From: an uncultured Alphaproteobacteria bacterium
Lineage (GTDB): Bacteria; Pseudomonadota; Alphaproteobacteria; Micavibrionales; Micavibrionaceae
Reading direction: 5' to 3'
Length of the DNA stretch: 16,593 bases
Assembly (NCBI GenBank): GCA_937128575.1
Contig: CAKZMN010000015.1
Coordinates: 1 to 16,593 of the forward strand
Numbering within the stretch: the first letter of the stretch is position 1; each line of letters starts with the position of its first letter. Positions 13,651-16,593 of this stretch are shown here, piece after piece. The translations under genes were made by a program, and so were the position numbers. The notes beneath the pieces were generated by a model, which worked only from the letters and a program-made list of their open reading frames with translations, was not told where the DNA came from and made no database searches.

Positions 13651-14397
13651 CTAGAATGGGAAGACGATGTCATAAAGCTGTTGGCCGTATCGTGGTTGCT
13701 GAACATCTGTTATGTGTCCTTCTCCGCCATATGCAATGCGGGCTTCTGCAATTTTCTCGTATGATATTGTGTTGGATGTTGTGATGTCTTCAGGGCGAAT
13801 AACACCATCAATTTCCAAGATACGCTTTTCAAAGTTCACTAAAACTTCTTGGCGTCCATGAATAACCATGTTGCCATTAGGCAGTAGCTGGGTAATCAGC
13901 GCTGCAAGCTGTACCTTCACTTCTTCTTCGCGCTCAATTGTTCCTGTGCCAGAATTGTTAGAGGTGGATCCAAAGTCAGTAAGGCTGGTATTGTTAATCG
14001 CCTCTGGTAAAACTCTATCAAGCGCCGCTTCGTAACCAAGTAGAGCGGGGAGCTGCGCATCTTCATTGCTAGAGCGAGAGCGTGAGCTTTCATTCTCAAG
14101 CGCTGCTTCATCTTCAATATCGATCATTACTGTAATGATGTCGCCAATATTTGTGGCGCGTTGATCTTTGAAAAAGGTCTGACGATTTGATGCCCAAAGC
14201 GAGTTTTTCTCGCGGTTGATGTTTTGTGGTGCAGGCATGGGCAAACTAACGGGTTGATAATTTTTATCAGTAACCGGATTAGCGATTTTTGTCATGTCAG
14301 GTGCCTTGCCAATATTGGATATGCGATCAGATGCGCCGCATGCCGTAAGGGCGGAGCAGGCCAATAATGCAAGAGCAAGTTTTGATATGTTATTCAT
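13651..14397 (-). CDS. flgH: Flagellar L-ring lipoprotein FlgH
   Basis: FlgH forms the L-ring in the outer membrane. The protein is 248 aa from the chosen start, with a lipoprotein signal peptide and lipobox LTAC (Cys 20, in ALLACSALTACGAS). Family motifs follow: SLWASNRQTFFKDQRATNIG, then GDIITVMIDI, LPNGNMVIHGRQEVLVNFEK, GVIRPEDI, and the end AYGGEGHITDVQQPRYGQQL with DIVFPF. I chose ATG at 14397 because AAGGAT lies 6 nt upstream and the signal peptide begins there. In-frame ATGs at 14415 and 14424 lack such a site. It lies 37 nt after flgA and is the last gene of its operon. Confidence 0.96.
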   Translation of the reverse strand: MNNISKLALALLACSALTACGASDRISNIGKAPDMTKIANPVTDKNYQPVSLPMPAPQNINREKNSLWASNRQTFFKDQRATNIGDIITVMIDIEDEAALENESSRSRSSNEDAQLPALLGYEAALDRVLPEAINNTSLTDFGSTSNNSGTGTIEREEEVKVQLAALITQLLPNGNMVIHGRQEVLVNFEKRILEIDGVIRPEDITTSNTISYEKIAEARIAYGGEGHITDVQQPRYGQQLYDIVFPF

Positions 14398-14434
14398 AGC
14401 TTTATCCTTTTTCATTCTACTCATTTATCAGTAA

Positions 14435-15391
14435 TCAAAGTGTATCAACGCTAACTTCTTTGGAGGCCGTAACCACCCCCTCAAGCGTTTTGTTAGAGCT
14501 GGTATTCACGATGCGAATTGTGTCACCTTTCGCGCCATGCTGTAGCGCCTTACCGCGCGCGGTTAACTTCAATAATCCTTTGTTGAAAATCATCGTCACA
14601 TACTCGCCGCGTTCAACAATTTTGGGGGATTCAATTTCGTTGGCCTTGATGCTTTGCCCCGCTGTAATCAAACGGCGCGGCGTTGCACCAATCAGGCTAT
14701 TTGCACTAACGATGAAGTCAGTATTCAAATGTTTTTCAGGAATGGGCATCATCTCAATATCGTGTTGACCAATGATTGTGCCGGCGCGCATGGCTGATTT
14801 TAAAACTGGAATTTCGACCAGGTTCTGAATTGATCCGCTGACGCGAGAGCGGTAAATCGGATTGTCCTTTGATGGCGCAACCAATGTTGCTTCAAAGCGG
14901 TTTTGGCTCTTATGGAGCTTCATGTCGCTTACACTTACATTGGCTAGCTCACCTTGCGGCAGGATAATTTCTGCCATTTCATCTGGCATAACCAAATTAT
15001 AAAGACCGTTCAGTCCTTGGTCTTTAAGTGCGTCTTTAAGTGCTGTTTCAATTGCGCTGCGCTCTATCACGGTGGCTGCGCGGCTTAAAACAACGTAGTC
15101 GGTCGAGCTTTGCGGGCGCCATTCTAAATCCATGGCCATGGCAATGCGCATTAATGTGCGCGCATTTAAAACCATATCACGGCCTGGGCGTGGGGCGGGG
15201 CCCAAAACCTTATCCGCACTATGCGGTAGGCCGTAAAACACATCGCCTAGCGTAATGGTGTTGCCGGAAAGAACGCTGTTTTGTTTCAAATTAATCGCCG
15301 AGGCCTTTTGCGGATAAGCAATAACCAGTAATGCGATCAGTGATAAAACGATCACCGCGGTGCATTGTCTTGTAAGCGATATTCTAAACAT
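14435..15391 (-). CDS. flgA: Flagellar P-ring chaperone FlgA
   Basis: Periplasmic chaperone that helps FlgI assemble the P-ring. The protein is 318 aa from ATG at 15391, with a Sec signal peptide (hydrophobic VIVLSLIALLVIAY, cleavage probably after KASA). The N-terminal mature part has ITLGDVFYGLP, PRPGRDMVLNARTLMRIAMA and WRPQSSTDYVVLSR. The C-terminal half contains the SAF-like region: IPVLKSAMRAGTIIGQHDIE, LIGATPRRLITAGQSIKANE, then VTMIFNKGLLKLTARGKALQ with GDTIRIVN near the end. ATG 15391 has AAGGG 8 nt upstream. The frame also opens at GTG 15400, which has a less natural spacing. It lies between flgG and flgH, as in related alphaproteobacteria. Confidence 0.94.
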   Translation of the reverse strand: MFRISLTRQCTAVIVLSLIALLVIAYPQKASAINLKQNSVLSGNTITLGDVFYGLPHSADKVLGPAPRPGRDMVLNARTLMRIAMAMDLEWRPQSSTDYVVLSRAATVIERSAIETALKDALKDQGLNGLYNLVMPDEMAEIILPQGELANVSVSDMKLHKSQNRFEATLVAPSKDNPIYRSRVSGSIQNLVEIPVLKSAMRAGTIIGQHDIEMMPIPEKHLNTDFIVSANSLIGATPRRLITAGQSIKANEIESPKIVERGEYVTMIFNKGLLKLTARGKALQHGAKGDTIRIVNTSSNKTLEGVVTASKEVSVDTL

Positions 15392-15426
15392 ATTTTTCAC
15401 CCTTTTCCTAACGCACAGTTTCGTGA

Positions 15427-16215
15427 TTATCGAAGCTGTGTAATGGTTTGCAGCATTTCATCACTTGTTGATATAACGCTGGAGTTCAGTTCGTACGCAC
15501 GCTGCGCAGTGATCAGTTTTGTGATCTCTTCAACAACATTCACGTTTGATTGCTCAAGCGCGCCTTGGCGAACCGCGCCAAATTCATTTTCATTCGGGTT
15601 GCCTGTTGTTGGCGCGCCAGAGGCTTCAGTTTCTGTCAGTAAGTTTTGCCCAATGGCTTCTAGTCCCGTTGGATTCACGAAATTCGCAAGTTGAATTTGT
15701 CCTAAATTAGAGCTCGCCGTTTGATTGGGCAGGCTGACAATAACTTCACCAGATTCATTAACATCGATGTTTGTGGCATCATCGGGGATGGTTATACCTG
15801 GGTTAACCGTATAGCCCTGAACTGTAACAATTTCGCCGTTTTCATTAATCTGGAACGTGCCATCTCTGGTGTATGCCGTCTCGCCACTTGGTAAATCAAT
15901 TTGGAAAAAACCTTCACCAAGAATGGCCATATCAAGTGGGTTCTCTGTAATTTGAATAGCGCCTTGTGAGTGCTGGCGATATACCGAACCGGCGCGAACA
16001 CCAAGACCTAGCTGAAGACCTGCTGGTACGGTTGTACCTGAGTCTGTAGATGTGGAGCCTGGGCGATCAAAGTTTTGATAGAGCAAATCCTGAAACGCGG
16101 CGCGGCGCTGTTTGTAACCGGTGGTCGTCATGTTAGCGATGTTGTTGGATATAACATCAACATTAAGCTGTTGAGCCAGCATCCCTGTTGCGCCGATATC
16201 GAGTGATCTAGTCAT
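15427..16215 (-). CDS. flgG: Flagellar distal rod protein FlgG
   Basis: FlgG forms the distal rod that crosses the P and L rings. At 262 aa it matches the family length exactly. The N-terminal motif is GATGMLAQQLNVDVISNNIA (8-27), followed by TTTGYKQRRAAFQDLLYQ, the alphaproteobacterial FlgG form. The middle has GLGVRAGSVYRQHSQGAIQI and the conserved LDMAILGEGFFQIDLPSGE, then AYTRDGTFQINENGEIV. The C-terminal helix motif is QSNVNVVEEITKLITAQRAY ahead of ISTSDEMLQTITQLR. Start: ATG with AAGGAG upstream. It is 46 nt after flgF and 35 nt before flgA. Confidence 0.97.
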   Translation of the reverse strand: MTRSLDIGATGMLAQQLNVDVISNNIANMTTTGYKQRRAAFQDLLYQNFDRPGSTSTDSGTTVPAGLQLGLGVRAGSVYRQHSQGAIQITENPLDMAILGEGFFQIDLPSGETAYTRDGTFQINENGEIVTVQGYTVNPGITIPDDATNIDVNESGEVIVSLPNQTASSNLGQIQLANFVNPTGLEAIGQNLLTETEASGAPTTGNPNENEFGAVRQGALEQSNVNVVEEITKLITAQRAYELNSSVISTSDEMLQTITQLR

Positions 16216-16261
16216 TGTGTTTCTCCTTAATATTCAAATTCTTATAGTGCTTGGTTAAGGC

Positions 16262-16593
16262 TTATCCGCCCTGGGTTAATTTCTGTATTGCGCCGCGCAA
16301 TCTTTCATTTTCTGATTGCAAAACATTCTGTACTGATTGGAAGGCGCGTAGCGTATCAATCATGCGCGTCATCTCGATCACCGGCTTAACATTAGATCCC
16401 TCAAGCTGGCCTTGTGAGACAACGGTGTCATCACCGGGCAGGGGCTCTGCATCCGTTATGTACTGGTTGTTACCGATGGCTTCCATCTCTTGTATGTTGT
16501 CAAATTCGCTAATAAGCAGTTGCGCGATCTGTCCAGCTTGATTGTATATGAATCCACGCTGTTTTGTTTGAATCTCGCTTGATCTCGTTGGTG
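16262..16593 (-). CDS. flgF: Flagellar proximal rod protein FlgF, C-terminal part
   Basis: The open frame runs off the right edge, leaving about 110 C-terminal codons. The translated sequence includes QRGFIYNQAGQIAQLLISEF, PLPGDDTVVSQGQLEGSNVK, and the rod C-terminal helix PVIEMTRMIDTLRAFQSVQN ahead of ERLRGAIQKLTQGG. The SNVKPVIEMTRMI motif and the position directly before flgG identify FlgF rather than FlgG. FlgF is a minor rod subunit joining the proximal and distal rod. The first gene of this operon, or its promoter, lies outside the window. Confidence 0.93.
   Translation of the reverse strand, partial: PTRSSEIQTKQRGFIYNQAGQIAQLLISEFDNIQEMEAIGNNQYITDAEPLPGDDTVVSQGQLEGSNVKPVIEMTRMIDTLRAFQSVQNVLQSENERLRGAIQKLTQGG

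Noticed and set aside
1..16593. Mobile elements, CRISPR arrays, tRNA or rRNA genes
   Set aside because: No transposase, integrase, regularly spaced repeats or RNA gene signatures were seen. The locus is colinear flagellar genes.

Overview
The window is an almost unbroken flagellar locus from an alphaproteobacterium. FliX is known only from Alphaproteobacteria. The order flgF-flgG-flgA-flgH, then dksA and fliX, then flgI-flgJ is typical of that class, and the single-cysteine DksA also fits. Base composition is moderate. I cannot assign a genus; a deep-branching, Rhodospirillales- or Micavibrio-like lineage is only a guess.

Layout, in transcription order. On the minus strand at the right edge lie flgF (partial), flgG, flgA and flgH, which supply the rod, the P-ring chaperone and the L-ring. 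They end at a strong intrinsic terminator (13520-13563). A flagellin with an unusual beta-rich insert (12126-13466, minus) sits between that terminator and the convergent dksA. In the centre, fliX and dksA run rightwards. flgI diverges from fliX behind a good sigma-54-type promoter (10928-10943). From flgI a long minus-strand operon runs leftwards: flgI, flgJ (rod-binding domain only), two tandem FlgN-like genes, fliK, flgD, an unrecognised 52-codon gene (5802-5960), and flgE. A large hairpin and a structured, G/C-rich 387-bp gap follow. Next are two more flagellins: one with a LamG-type lectin domain in its middle (2057-3652) and a conventional one (168-1832). The left edge holds the promoter, leader and start codon of a further minus-strand gene.

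How the genes work together: FlgF and FlgG form the rod, and FlgJ is needed to assemble it. FlgI with its chaperone FlgA, and FlgH, form the P and L rings. FliK, FlgD and FlgE set length, cap and build the hook. The FlgN-like proteins probably chaperone filament or junction proteins, and the three flagellins build the filament. FliX in Caulobacter couples basal-body completion to the sigma-54 activator FlbD, so a sigma-54-type promoter facing fliX fits that logic.

The most notable content is the flagellin trio. All three share the same N-terminal (~105 aa) and C-terminal (~155 aa) cores, but the middle cassette is swapped: ordinary flagellin beta-domains in one, a LamG/concanavalin-like domain in the second, and a carbohydrate-binding-module-like beta-sandwich in the third. 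This suggests filaments that display glycan-binding domains. Also worth a look are the small gene between flgD and flgE, the structured RNA-like element at 3825-3940, and stem-loops at the predicted 5' ends of two mRNAs.
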